DNA of 64,000 bases from Gracilaria gracilis (lineage: Eukaryota > Rhodophyta > Florideophyceae > Gracilariales > Gracilariaceae): positions 124,001 to 188,000 of the forward strand of contig JARGSG010000032.1 in the NCBI GenBank assembly GCA_030374805.1. Direction: 5' to 3'. A program made the translations under genes and the position numbers. The notes beneath the pieces are model-generated. The model did no database searches. It was not told where the DNA came from and saw only the letters and a program-made list of their open reading frames with translations. Position 1 is the stretch's first letter. Each line of letters starts with the position of its first letter. Shown here in pieces: positions 1 to 10,990 of this stretch.

Positions 1-121
1 CCTATGGAAGGTTCTTTCAATGTACCACACCGTCGTAGAAGCAGATGGTAACTGCATCTTGAGGAATCAAATATCAATTCTCAATCGGTAGGAATTCATA
101 GGTTCAAAGGATAATGGGGAG

Positions 122-3068
122 GTGCTATCCCCGTCCAGGAAGCGCAGATGCAGATGGGAGGGTGGTGAAGAGGAAAAAAAATGTCGACCAACATTCACCA
201 CCGTGAGAAGGGACACTGTAGGAAACGAATTATATCCGCACATTGATGGCTCCAACGTGTGTGAAAATGACGAAGTTATTACCCCATCATTCTCGCCAGA
301 GACTGGAGAGGAAGAATCTAGCGCAAATGAAGAACTAGCTGCGCCAAAAGTCGTCGAAAACACAACTCGATATTCATCTCAGCCAGAAGCCGCAGAAGAC
401 GGGGATGTAGAAAGCTTGAACTCGGCAGTTAATTTCACGATGTCCATCACACCAAGCAGTGAAGTGCTTCATATGCCTGGAGCCTTGTCGGACCCAGGCA
501 GTCTTGACTTCGACGAGGAGGTTGACATAGTTACAACTGAATTTCGGAGATTAAAGGAGCTTTTATTCGCTGCAGAACTCTCAGGAATATCGCAGAGAAA
601 AATGGAACGAATGTTACCATTACACCCAATTAGAGCACGGTCTTCTTATCGGTCCATGATAAACCACGCTATTCGTCAGTCTCTGGCACATAAGTCATTC
701 GTAAGTATGTGTCCAGATGGCCATGCCGTTTTCTCTGGGAAGCTTCGCAATACTTCTTCATGCCCAATATGTTCAAAATCCATGACAGGAAGATCCAAGT
801 TTTGGTTTATGAAACCATCCGTTGCCATTGAGGCACTGTGCACTGCCACTCAATCATTTGATCAGTTATTGGAAGGTTATGTGACTTATCGGAATAAGTG
901 CATAAGCGAGAAGGAATCGGAGGTACATGACTACTTCGATGGAAAGATGTTCCAAAGGCGTTACAAGCAGTTGGTGAGTGAGGAAGACCCGGAAAGTAAC
1001 TTGAATGTATTCCTGTCCTTTTCCACAGATGGTTTTGAATGTGCGAAGAACAGAAGGGGAGATGCAATATCTTCATGGCCCCTCGTTTGTACAGTTCTCA
1101 ACTACCATCCATCCGAAAGATCTCGAGCAAACAATGCTTTGATTCTTGGCGTTGTTCCTGGGTCTCACGTGACTGAATACTTTGAAACATTCCTGCATGA
1201 AATCTTTCTCGACTTCAAGAAGTTAGGGGAAGGTGTACAAGTCCAATGCGCCGACGGAAAGCTTCGAACAGTTTGAACTCACGTACTTTTCTTTACGGCT
1301 GATTGGCCGGCTGCCACCAAGCTGCTAGGATATGTCAGACATACAGGTACAGTATTCTGCAGATTCTGCCTGAAGCGTAAGACTTTTGTTTCTGAATTTA
1401 AGACTTCATGCGCACTTCCTAATACCCCAGCACGAATCATTCAAGAAGCTGCACACAGAAGAATTGGAGCGGTTGAAGGAATATACAAAGTCGGGGATAT
1501 AACAAGAGTAGAATGCCACTTATACCGCAATGAGACCGACATAACGTCAGTTTGGAAGTCCTTGAAAGTGCTTGGAAATCGTTTCTCAGAACAGAAAGCA
1601 CTCGTGAAGCGTACCGGTATTAAAAATCACTGTTGTTTTCGAAATCTGTCGTTGCACTTCAAGTACAGCTTTCCTTACGATGTTAGGCACTTGGTATTAT
1701 TGGGATGGACAAAACATCTTCTGAAACTTCTTGTGGGACGCCATGCTAGGCATGATAAGTTCCAAGAATTGCCAGAGTACTGCGTGCTGCAGGGGCATCT
1801 CGACAGGGTTAATAGAGACATGGAAAGTTGTGGAGATGGTATTCCGGTCTCCTAGGGTCGACCACCACTACCTCTGTGTGATTTAGAAAATTACAAAGCT
1901 GAAGATTTGAAAAGACACTTAGAGCCATATATATCATCCCATTTTTCTACCGACACAAGGCTCGGAATGAAGTGCTCAGCTTATGTATGCTAACATCCAG
2001 AGCAATCTCCCTCTGCTTTCAGTACCGTTGTGATGCCTTAGTCTCGACAGAGCTAACAGAGGTGTTGGGAGAATTGTATGCCAGATTTGTTATTTGGTTT
2101 TACCGAGATATATCCGACTCTTATTGCTTCAATCCAAGCACACACGCAATTCTTCATCTCCCAGAGCTCATGAGACAGTGTGGCCCACTTCCGGTCACAT
2201 CTCAATTTCTCATCGACTGATTGCTCGGAGATATGGGGAGACGTATGAAGTCGAAGAGGAGCGTCCATGCCCATTTGTTTCATAAGAACCATAGATTGTT
2301 TGCCCTCCGAATAATGAACGGTGGGCTCGCCCCAAACATCTCAGGCGAACGAACGCTCTCAATCGGTAATGACGATAATAACAACTTTATGAGCACGACA
2401 GAAGATGGAGAAGAGTATGGAACAGGTGTAGAGTGCCGAGGATCAGGTGTCAATATTGATTTGACTTACAAACACCGGTCTGCCATCGACAAATTTCTCA
2501 ATCACCAGTTTTCCAACTACGACGGTATCCAGTATAAGGTCATCACTTTCAAACGGTATCAATCTGCAAACATAATGAAAGGGGAAGGGAGATTCTCCGT
2601 TGAAGTCACAGAGTCATTTCGAATGAGAGAAAAGAGATCAGCTTCACAAACTCGTCAAAAGTGTTGTATTGCAGCAGAATTTCTGCGAATTTCTATTCCA
2701 GAAGTGTTGCTGAGACTCAAGTTGACGGACAACGGAAAGAATTCAATGCAATAGACTTATACTGCGGCTACGTTGAAGGATTACATGATGGTTTGCTTGA
2801 AGTGAAACTAAATGCTCAGCGGGTCAGACTGAAGTTAACATTGGCCGAGATTCGGTGGCAGTATGGTTGTATATACAACAAACAGTTCGATCTCGTGTAT
2901 ACACGAGACCGACGTTGGACAGAAGTAACCATTGAGCCAGCCCATCGTATATCACGTTTGGTAGGATACCTGGATATATCCAACCGACGATACTTCATTG
3001 AACAGTCCGCAAAGTACAGAAGAAACCGCACGGATTTGTATCTCCCTGGGACAATAGATGAATCATGA
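122..3068 (+). pseudogene. TNP2-like (CACTA/En-Spm type) transposase, decayed
   Basis: DDE-type transposase of a cut-and-paste DNA transposon. A basic patch opens the reading frame, followed by a CxxC zinc-knuckle-like segment (CPICSKS, near 760-780) and the TNP2 core with FSTDGF (near 1020), the likely first catalytic Asp. TADWPAA (near 1293) follows, and then FPYDV..LGWTKHLLKLL (near 1675-1730), typical of the family. One frame runs from 122 to 1855 and is broken only by a TGA at 1274-1276. It ends at a TAG at 1853-1855. Frameshifts near 1970 and 2700 and another TGA near 2218 separate the later parts, which include HAILHLPELMRQCGPL (near 2135). The C-terminal 130 residues resemble the fragment at 20159-20886 on the other strand. 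No ATG supports the start at 122, which is a GTG, so the N-terminus may lie upstream or in another exon. No CACTA terminal repeats were identified. The transposase is surely inactive. Confidence 0.75.
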
Positions 3069-3990
3069 TACCACACGCTGGGGAAATATATAAGGGCTTC
3101 TAGTTAAAAATCATTTCAATTCGTGTCCAGGGTGGATGAGCATCACGAAAGATGTCTGTTCGAACGCAAATCGAAACCAAACTGGTTAATGTCGCCGACC
3201 TCCGATATTGGAGCAGAACTGTTCTCGTGCACTCTAAAGTTTGTTCTGCTCTCGGGCGGAGACATAGGTCGGGCAGCCAGACTGCACAACATTTAATTCG
3301 TAGGTCTTTCCGGTTTTGCGTCAGAATATAGCTCAACAGCGTGGATCACAAAATGTAGTATCAAAGTGAAAGAAGATGAGGTACATAGGACACTGCAATT
3401 TTGCAGCGACACCAAGGTTCGTAACATGGATATGGTGCCAAGCATGACAACAGTCTTTCGTATTGGACTTTCAGAGGCCATCTTCTGTCGAGTTTACAGA
3501 CTGCCATAGAGTAATAAAGCTCTCGAGATCGTCGACATTTTGGGTGCAACGGGAGGTGTTTTGTGAGGACCATGCTTCAAATTGCTCGCTGCTGCAGCGA
3601 GTGAGTTCCATTCTCTTGTCGAGAATCAAATGTTAACGTTCATCCTGATTTTTTCACTTTCGACGAATGTGATTGTGTGCGTTCTCGGTCCAGGTTACGC
3701 GACTGCTGGAAAATCATTGGAGGAGCGCAGTTACGCTAGTAATTCTTTCCAAGGGTTTGTGCGAGCTCACCGTACGCCAAATCAGTTACATGAACGAACT
3801 TTTGTCTCTTCTTCTTCAGAAATAAGCAGAGCTGTTCTTCTTGCCACTCCAGCTGTTGAGTATTGTCAGAAATGGTGCCTCAGCAAGTTTTTTTTTTGAT
3901 AAAAGTCTAAGTAAGTGCCGGGTGGTCGGTGGCATAATTGGCTTTGATCCAAACCATTTTCGTTTGATCTGCCAAGAAGCGATTCATATC
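3069..3990. other. Gene-free stretch after the transposase remnant
   Basis: Only short ORFs occur on both strands and none has recognisable motifs. It probably holds the 3' non-coding part of the TNP2-type element, but no terminal inverted repeat could be matched to a partner. Confidence 0.3.
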
Positions 3991-4190
3991 ATTTGCGGCT
4001 CCCCCCGAATACCATTATCAAAGAAACGCATGTACTCGATAGGTCGCTGGAAAGTGGGGTTGTGTGTAGCGTGTGTAAGAATCCAGCTCAGAATGCCTGT
4101 ACTACTCAAAGGGCGAACACTTCTCGTGCTACTACACAGAAAGAGTTAGGACCTGAAAACGGTGAGAGTTCCCTTAATGTGTTAGAAGAA

Positions 4191-4802
4191 ATGGTTTCCT
4201 CTAATGTGAAGCTCATGGCCTATGTTCAGACACAGAAAGCTCCCAAAACAAGAGGTTTTAGCGAACATGTGCACTATATGTGTCTCGCTGGATCCGATCT
4301 TTCCGCGGAAAGCTCAACATGTAAGCGCGCTTCTTTGATTATACCTGGAACTTCACACAAGACGATTTTCAATGACACACAGCTCAATGTTGACAAGCGA
4401 AGTCGAAATTTTGAAAAAGTTCGCCGATATCGGTCGAAGCACAAAGATAGAGACAATTGGAATGCACGAAATCGATATCAGAAAAGAAAGCAGCCCTCCA
4501 GCAGTAAGGTTTCGAACAGTAGAAAGCCGGCCCTTGAAAGAGAAGCGCAGCTTTTTATAAGACCGGCGGGAGAGAAAGAAGTTAATCCGAGCTATTCCAG
4601 TGACAAGTGCCAGGGGGTTTATGAGGTTCACACAGTGACGGATGTGTACGAGGTACGTCGCACGTTTCACGTCTATAATGCTCAAAAACTGGCGCATGAA
4701 CAACAAAACACAATCCTTGCATTGCAATCTGATCAGCATGGCGGTCGTCAACTTGTTGTAGTGCGTTGTAATGGAGACTCGAAGAACACCCAATTGTATT
4801 AA
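4191..4802 (+). CDS. Hypothetical basic protein, weak ORF
   Basis: An open frame runs to a TAA at 4800-4802. Without an ATG it extends back to about 3993; the first ATG gives roughly 203 residues. The middle is strongly basic and hydrophilic (Lys/Arg/Ser-rich, near 4400-4550), as in disordered nucleic-acid-binding proteins. The upstream non-ATG part contains a CSVCKNPAQNAC cysteine pattern that could be half of a zinc-binding motif. I recognise no family. It follows the TNP2-type remnant on the same strand and could be an accessory ORF of that element or chance. There is no sign of a promoter. Confidence 0.25.
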   Translation: MVSSNVKLMAYVQTQKAPKTRGFSEHVHYMCLAGSDLSAESSTCKRASLIIPGTSHKTIFNDTQLNVDKRSRNFEKVRRYRSKHKDRDNWNARNRYQKRKQPSSSKVSNSRKPALEREAQLFIRPAGEKEVNPSYSSDKCQGVYEVHTVTDVYEVRRTFHVYNAQKLAHEQQNTILALQSDQHGGRQLVVVRCNGDSKNTQLY

Positions 4803-4849
4803 GTCGGTGCTCATGATATGGGAAAATCGATCTGTAACTGCGCCTTAAT

Positions 4850-5670
4850 CTAGCTCATTTGAGCCCGTGTGTTGCAGGAGTCGATAATCTCTAAGAGATC
4901 TTCATCGCTCATCTTTGCAATCACTTCTGTAAAGATTGGTCTTACATATCTGCCCAATTCCGTGTCAAATGGTCGCACCTCTCCCGCCCCATACACGTTT
5001 TTGAACACCATGAAAAGCTTCCGCTGTAATGTTCTTCGCCTAATGCCCAGGAGGATCCTGCCCATCGGTTGCAAACTCTTCCAGTCGCTCTGCGATGTTC
5101 ACCGCTTCAGACAGCTTACCGCAATGTTTCAGATGTAGCATACGAACAGAACGCATAATTGGATAATCTGCAGCAATTTCATACCAGAAATGAGATAGAT
5201 ATTTGTCCATTCGCGATGCGCCCACTTACAAACCTTAAGTCGCAGCAGCTCCATCGGTGCCACAGAGACGATTGAAAATGACGGAACAAACGTGTCATCA
5301 GTTGGAAGGACGGAAAGGGGCTGGCTCACACTTGGCTTCAGCGAAGCCCAATGCGAAAATGAGATATATTCATGGAAGCCGACACACTCATTTTGGGGTT
5401 TGAGTGTATATTTCTAGTCGAGCTTGATGCTGCGTTCCATGATGCATCCAACGTGGCACTTGAAAACGGGATTGATGAAGCACTGGTTGATGCGTTCTGG
5501 CTCGTACTTGTAATATGGGTAGTCCATGTGATTACTGTGGCGCTCGTGTTTCCACTCGACGAATTGGTAGCTGACATGCTTGGTGGAGAGCTCACGCTCG
5601 CACTCGGTCCCACGCTCGATGATGAACTAGGCGCACTCGTGCGCTATCCTTCATGTATTCCGTGATAAAA
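4850..5670 (-). pseudogene. Unidentified decayed minus-strand coding region
   Basis: Three minus-strand frames together read like a broken gene. A Cys/Tyr-rich stretch (near 5420-5620, with YYKYEPERINQCF) is followed by a segment containing HFWYEIAADYPIMRSVRMLH (near 5110-5200). The tail is acidic to mixed and ends in MSDEDLLEIIDSC (4850-5030). Joining them needs at least two frame changes. No family is recognised. The plus strand has a competing 97-residue hydrophobic ORF at 5372-5665 that I take as the shadow. Low confidence that this was one gene. Confidence 0.3.
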
Positions 5671-5829
5671 GATGTATTTATTCGCTCTTGAGAGACCCTC
5701 ATAACTTCGTTGCTAATGTGCGAGTGGAGGGCAAGCCAGATCTCCTCGTTCTGCTGCCATTGTTGCGTACCATCACTCGTTTACAATTGTTTTTAAACAG
5801 GTATTTTTCAACCCGGTTGGACGACTGAC

Positions 5830-6340
5830 CCCACCTGCAGGCACGTGCACATCTACTTGTGCCTCTGCATCGACAGGGAACACAACCTGTTGAAGGTGGA
5901 TGCGCCACGAACGACGACGAGACATCAACAGCAGCGCACATGACGCGGCGCAAGCGTTGAATACGGTTAGAAAGAAGCAGTCTCGGGGGGTTGAGCGGGA
6001 GGAGGGGGGGGGGGGGGGGGCGGCGCAAGCGACCGAGAGACGAAGGCGCGGCCGAGATGCGAAACGGGCAGCGGACGCACGAAGCGCGGCGCGGCGACGG
6101 CCAAATGCAGAAAAAATGTCTCGCGGCGCCACGCCCCCCCACGCAACTTTGGCCACCGCCAGCGTGCGCGCGCGCGTACATCTCGTTAGTTGCTCCCAAC
6201 ACGTGTCGCAGCGCTACATGGCGCGCGCCGCATGCCGTAGCTCCGAGCCCCATCCTACTCGCTGTCTCCCCCACCCAGCGCTACTACCTCTCCCTCCCAC
6301 CACACCTGCACCACCCACCCCCTAGAGATAAAGAAATATA
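5830..6340. other. GC-rich, CpG-dense block with a poly-G tract
   Basis: About 500 bases are much richer in G+C and CpG than the flanks, with a run of about 17 G at roughly 6004-6020. ORFs of 116-191 codons occur on both strands here, but they are low in complexity (Arg/Ala/Pro/Gly), as GC-rich DNA produces by chance. It resembles in composition the blocks at 10730-10990, 51900-52330 and 53930-54250. It may be an old promoter/CpG-island-like region. Confidence 0.4.
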
Positions 6341-6588
6341 AGAGTTCCGTACGTCTTGACTTGAATGTAGGTACTGTATAGTTACATGTACAACGGGAAG
6401 GTTTGCCGTTACCTTTAGTAAGATGTTGTTGTATGTGCCTTTCATGTACCGAAGGTAACTTTATGTACCCTGTACAAAGATACAGAGGCATTACTCTTAC
6501 TTCAGCACGCTTTATGAAACAAGTCATGAACACGGTTGATCACTTGAAGCAAAGCGTGTCGTCGTCTTAGAAAAATAAGAAGGCATAG

Positions 6589-8580
6589 CTAGCGCATATA
6601 ACAATACTTATGGACTCTGGCTGTGATATTCTTCAAAGCGGCAAGCGCCCTGGCGTCCTTCTTCAACCTGGCCGCCTTATCCAACCCAGCGTGGCTGGGG
6701 CTTAGTAACTCTGATTCAAGTAGGTTATGGATAATCTGCGTACTATTTTGCATATCAATCATAAACGCTCCCTTAGGTACACCGTGATAATGGATCGGCG
6801 AGCCCATTTTTGTGTCAAACAACCGGCCCATCGCAACCAAAGAAAGATTTCCCTTCGCTTTTATACTCCTTCCAATAGCCAAAATAGGAGGAGGCATCTG
6901 CATCACCTTTTCCAACGCTCTCTCAGCTTTGAGGTAGCTTTTGTTTGTGTCTCGCACCCGAATATCTGTTCCAAAGGTCGTCTTCGTGCTATATGGCACA
7001 TTGCTCAGTGGGGAGGTGCGACGTGTGGAGCACATCCGACGAATCCGTGAAAACGTTATTGAAGTCACTGTCACCATCTAATTCGCCCTCGGTATATCCA
7101 TCTCAAGCCTCACTATAATGCGGCAAGGCATACATGAAGTCTATTTCCAGCTTGATAGATCCCTCGTTCATTGTGCTCTTTGTCACCTATACATTGTGCC
7201 ATTGTCCTTCTGGAACACATCGTCGTACGTATACAGTGACTCATGTTTCTCTCCAAATGCGTACGTCCCCCATGTTCACTGGATAAATTTTGCCATTGAA
7301 GTCATTGAGGTTACTCCCAAAGTACCTTCATCACGCAGGCAGGCAACAAAGTTTGCCAGAGAAACCATTGGATTCCAGCCTTCAATGCGATTCTGGTCAG
7401 ATGCGGATCCATTTTGAGCGCCTTTCATATTCATGTACAGAATTAACTTCATGATTGTCCCGCTTGCCTCAGTCTCAGTTTCCACATCTAGTTCACTTCT
7501 GTTGTACTCCGGATCATCGAAAGCAGAGTTGTTAAAAATGCCGGTACTTTTTCTTGAAAGTCAGCCAGCGCTGCTGGCTTACCGGTCACTTCAACCTTCG
7601 CCCAGCCCGGAATGGTATTCCAGGGGTTGTTGGGAGATTTGTAAATAGCGAAAGCGTACAGCGGTACATCAGCAGATACTTCCATACTACTGATATCAAA
7701 AACTGGTCGGTCACACCCCTTTTCACCTCAAACAATCCACATGGCATCGTAGACAAACACCAAAGCCTGGTCGCTTCGTACCAGGGTTTTTCATATACAC
7801 AGGAATAGACATATCCCACTCTTCAGACGTGTTAAATATGATCTCCGGCTTTGTTTTCTCAAACGGATTTGGATCTGCACTGTCGAAGGTTTGAGCGAGG
7901 GCAAGGAACATGATGAAAGCTGAAACGGCCGGTCCCTTGTCATCGATAAAATCCCTGCCAACTAGAAAATCTTGAGGCGTAACCGCACCTCCGGGATAGT
8001 CCCTTATCTGCACTTCTGGGGAAAATGGGTTCCCGGTCGTGGTCCACCCTTCACCATCAGATGCTAGAACCGTATCAAGATGGAAAATGACACTGAACTT
8101 ATGCTCAGCGGAGTCTGGACTAATACGGTACCCAAACACCCAGTACTTACTCTGGGCGAGCTCCTGCTCAGTTGGATTATGGGTCCCGTTCGTGCCGTCA
8201 CTGCACCACTGGAAGGGGACGGGCTGAGGTTTGTTCGTAACGTTCGTGTTGAAGTCTTTGGCGACTTTGAAAATTTGGTGACGACATTGCATCAGTACGG
8301 CGTGTACCCGTTAATCGGAAAGATCCGCACCCCTACACGCTTTGATCTTACATAGATTGGTAGTCTCGTTCGTCCAATTCAGCCACAGATCGCACAATAT
8401 CTTGTTGTCCTCATAATGAGTTTCTGAATCTACAAGGGAACCGGTGTAGATATGAAGTTTGAGAAGATGATCTAACGTTCCGGAGCAAACATGTGACGAA
8501 TCGGATGGCCAAACCAAAGCTGTCTTTAAGTACTGCGTCGAAACGAAGGGATCAAAGGCCAATGATCTTCCTCGGCTCAC
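6589..8580 (-). pseudogene. M20-family metallodipeptidase (PepV/Sapep-like), decayed
   Basis: M20 dipeptidases are cytosolic Zn-dependent enzymes that cleave dipeptides. The minus strand from about 8290 reads FHLDTV (HxD metal motif, near 8080), GWTTTGNPFSP (near 8040), then GRDFIDDKGPAVSAF (near 7920-7960), matching the family's GRGxxDDKGP with the bridging Asp. NTSEEWDM (near 7825) supplies the catalytic Glu-Glu pair. Upstream, 8311-8580 is in the same frame but separated by a stop. Downstream the sense passes into other frames: MPCGLFEVKRGV near 7720-7750, then 7488-7685, 7276-7485 and 6589-7077. Several frameshifts and stops are therefore needed, which is too many for introns in such compact DNA. 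Assignment of the last part (6589-7077) to the same gene rests on strand and spacing only. Confidence 0.65.
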
Positions 8581-10255
8581 GTCCTAACTGCAGAAGGAGT
8601 TCATAAACATGATCACATTTGTCCGGTAAGAAAAACAGATTATCTCGTCCCATCCTGCATCAAGGTATGTTCAAGAGATATAAACATAAAGCAATAACCT
8701 CGCCCCAAAACGCACTAGATTCAGAGTGTAGAAACTTTTTGTCTGCTTCCAAAGTGTGAGGCAGCTTGACTATCGAGCCGCTCGAGCACAGCTGAAGTTG
8801 CAAGGATAAGCTTTTCTACACCCATCATGGCTGATGTCCCGCTTCGGTGTATTGCGTCAACATAAGTAATGGTTGGACAAAGCCTTCCGGAAAGTGCTTG
8901 CAATCAATATTTCGAAGCGGGCGAACCTCTGTTGAATAAGGAAGTTACGAAATTTGAAGTACTGTACTGAACAGTGGGGCGTTCTTTTGCATCGGGCAAT
9001 CTAGATTCACCGCACGTGTTTTGGTGGGTTCCATAGGACCGGAACGCCGTTAATGGCGTCGTGAACGGCCGTGGATATAGTCTGGGTACCCTTGGTACCG
9101 TTGTTACTAAGCCTCTTATGCAACTACCCCTGTAGTGTTTTGAAACGCCGCTTGGACGCATGCAGGGGTAAGATATTTTCGATTGGGAGGTCAAACGGTT
9201 CTTGCTGAGGTCGACCACCGATCTTTCGCTCGAGTCAGCGAAAACTGTTCTCCATCCGATCAGAATTGGACCTCCTCATAACATACAACGTACATATTGT
9301 ACGTGTACAAGCGTAACCTTCTATAGGGATCGACCATAGATCCGTAGCTCTACCTTCGGTACCGTTTCACATGCTCTGAGAGATCCGAGCATGATGAAAA
9401 GGGATAACGATGAACGCTATCTACACGTACCATTGGTAGCTTTTCTTTCCAAAAGCGCTTGTTTATTGACTCCGTCGTATCATTGTTCTAAGAGTGTTGC
9501 TGTGCTCCCTTACGACTTTCAAAGCGATGCGCATGGAAAAAACCGCACATCTGCAGCGTCGCCCTGGCGTGGTGTGCATTCATTCTTTTATGATTATCTC
9601 CATGCGTATGCTCCTATATAGTCGAATATCAAGTGCACCATGAATATGGGACAAAGGGACGCGGCCAATATCATCTGCCTTCTTCTGTGTCAAACAATGT
9701 GTACAACTTTGCCATGGAACCCTCCTAGTATAAGCTCGGGTATAGTTGCCTTTGCAACCTCCTTAAAACTCTTATCATCCAGAGCCACCATGCTGGCTGT
9801 ATGCTTAAACTCATCAGAAGCAATCGTAACCACACATCCGTGACGATATCTGTACCGTCTGTCAATGCAACGAGTCCTGTCAACGCTGGTGAACAGCGCA
9901 CAGCCGGGGAGGACATGTCTGAAGCACAGAGTGGTGTCGGCATTGCACGAACCAGTCCGAAGTGCAGTGGGAGCGCGATTAGCACTCAAATTACGAAGTC
10001 ATACGAGTGAAGCCCAAAATGAATTCGGCATGAAGTTATACACTCACCGTGACAGCTTTCGAAACAATGCTGGTGCTGCTCTCCAAAGCGCCATCACGGT
10101 GTTTAAAAATGCACCAATTCAACCGCCGGAGTTCTGCTTTAACTAACATTATCTAGTCAAGCTTTGCCTGGTTCAACCCTTCAAAAAAGTATGAGTCAAT
10201 AGCAGCTAAGATCCAGATACGTTACATACGATGACGCGAGAGAATATATGACCTG
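8581..10255. other. No recognisable gene
   Basis: Short ORFs lie on both strands. The minus-strand ORF at 9690-9989 (about 99 residues) and the 104-residue minus-strand ORF at 8904-9218 show no motif. The sequence near 9290-9320 is rich in GTAC/TACG self-complementary words. Nothing here supports a gene call. Confidence 0.3.
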
Positions 10256-10690
10256 CCCTAGGAAAAAACTTTTTATAAATGGCGCACTACGTTTTGCAAA
10301 AAGTAACAAATGGCGTAGAAAACTTTTGTTTTTATTGAAGAGGTGGCGTATAAATTCCATGCTTTACGCCATTTCACCGCCATTTATAGCATGATCTAGA
10401 AAAAGATTTACGCCATTTTTGACACTTTTCATAAATGGCGTACAAACAATGAATAAGTTTTCAGCACTCGTATTCGAGGTATTAAGTTTTGTTCTATATT
10501 TGTACGCCATTTATAGAAATTGCCAAAAATGGCGTAAATCTTTGTCTAGATCATGGTATAAATGGCGGTGAAATGGCGTAAAGCATGGAATTTATACGCC
10601 ATCTCTTCAATAAAAACAAAAGTTTTCTACGCCATTCGTTACTTTTTGCAAAACGTAGTGCGCCATTTATAAAAATATTTTTTCCTAGGG
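10256..10690. mobile_element. Palindromic foldback element, copy 1 (435 bp)
   Basis: The element starts CCCTAGGAAAAAAC and ends in the matching inverse, TTTTTTCCTAGGG. The two arms of about 200 bp are inverted copies of each other with only a few mismatches, joined by a short centre near 10450-10500. It has no coding capacity. A second, nearly identical copy is at 52333-52761. The arms are built from repeats of an AAATGGCGTA-like word in both orientations. The flanks (CCTG left, CCAA right) show no clear target duplication. It resembles a foldback-type MITE and must be mobilised in trans; the autonomous partner is not identified. Confidence 0.85.
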
Positions 10691-10729
10691 CCAATTAAAC
10701 AAATTATGCGATTAGCAGCGAGCCGTTTA

Positions 10730-10990
10730 GATAATCAGCGGCCGAGCGCGCGCCGCCGCTGCCGACGGTATGTGCGCCGCCGCGCGCTGTCGTGACTTTG
10801 TCTAGCGTTTACGTACGTAACAGCGCGCTGCGCTGCTGTGCGTCTTGGCACACATGCGCGTGCGTGTGCCCGCGCGGCTGCCGCGCCCGCGTCGCCTCTG
10901 CGCGACACCTTGGCGGCGAGCGCGGGTTGCTTGGCGGCGAGCGCGGGTTGCTTGGCGGCGCAACAATTGTTCACTCGCCGCACGCTCAAA
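10730..10990. repeat. GC-rich block with a 21-bp tandem repeat
   Basis: A CpG-dense block directly right of foldback copy 1. At 10910-10960 the 21-bp unit TTGGCGGCGAGCGCGGGTTGC occurs twice in full and once in part. Apparent ORFs here are low-complexity Arg/Ala products of the base composition. Similar GC-rich DNA borders foldback copy 2. Confidence 0.7.

Noticed and set aside
19..60. VEADGNCILR on the plus strand, resembling the active-site start of OTU cysteine proteases
   Set aside because: Only about ten residues match, a stop follows within 40 bases and nothing OTU-like is seen downstream.
5699..6325. ORFs of 116-191 codons on both strands around the poly-G tract
   Set aside because: Low-complexity Arg/Ala/Gly products in CpG-rich DNA, open in several frames at once.
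8581..9300. Upstream exons of the M20 peptidase
   Set aside because: No conserved N-terminal segment or splice-like boundary could be found; only unrelated short ORFs.
6440..9370. GTACCGAAGGTA near 6447 and its inverse near 9353, as terminal inverted repeats around the M20 pseudogene
   Set aside because: Similarity does not extend beyond 12 bases; one such inverted word is expected by chance about every few comparisons of this size.
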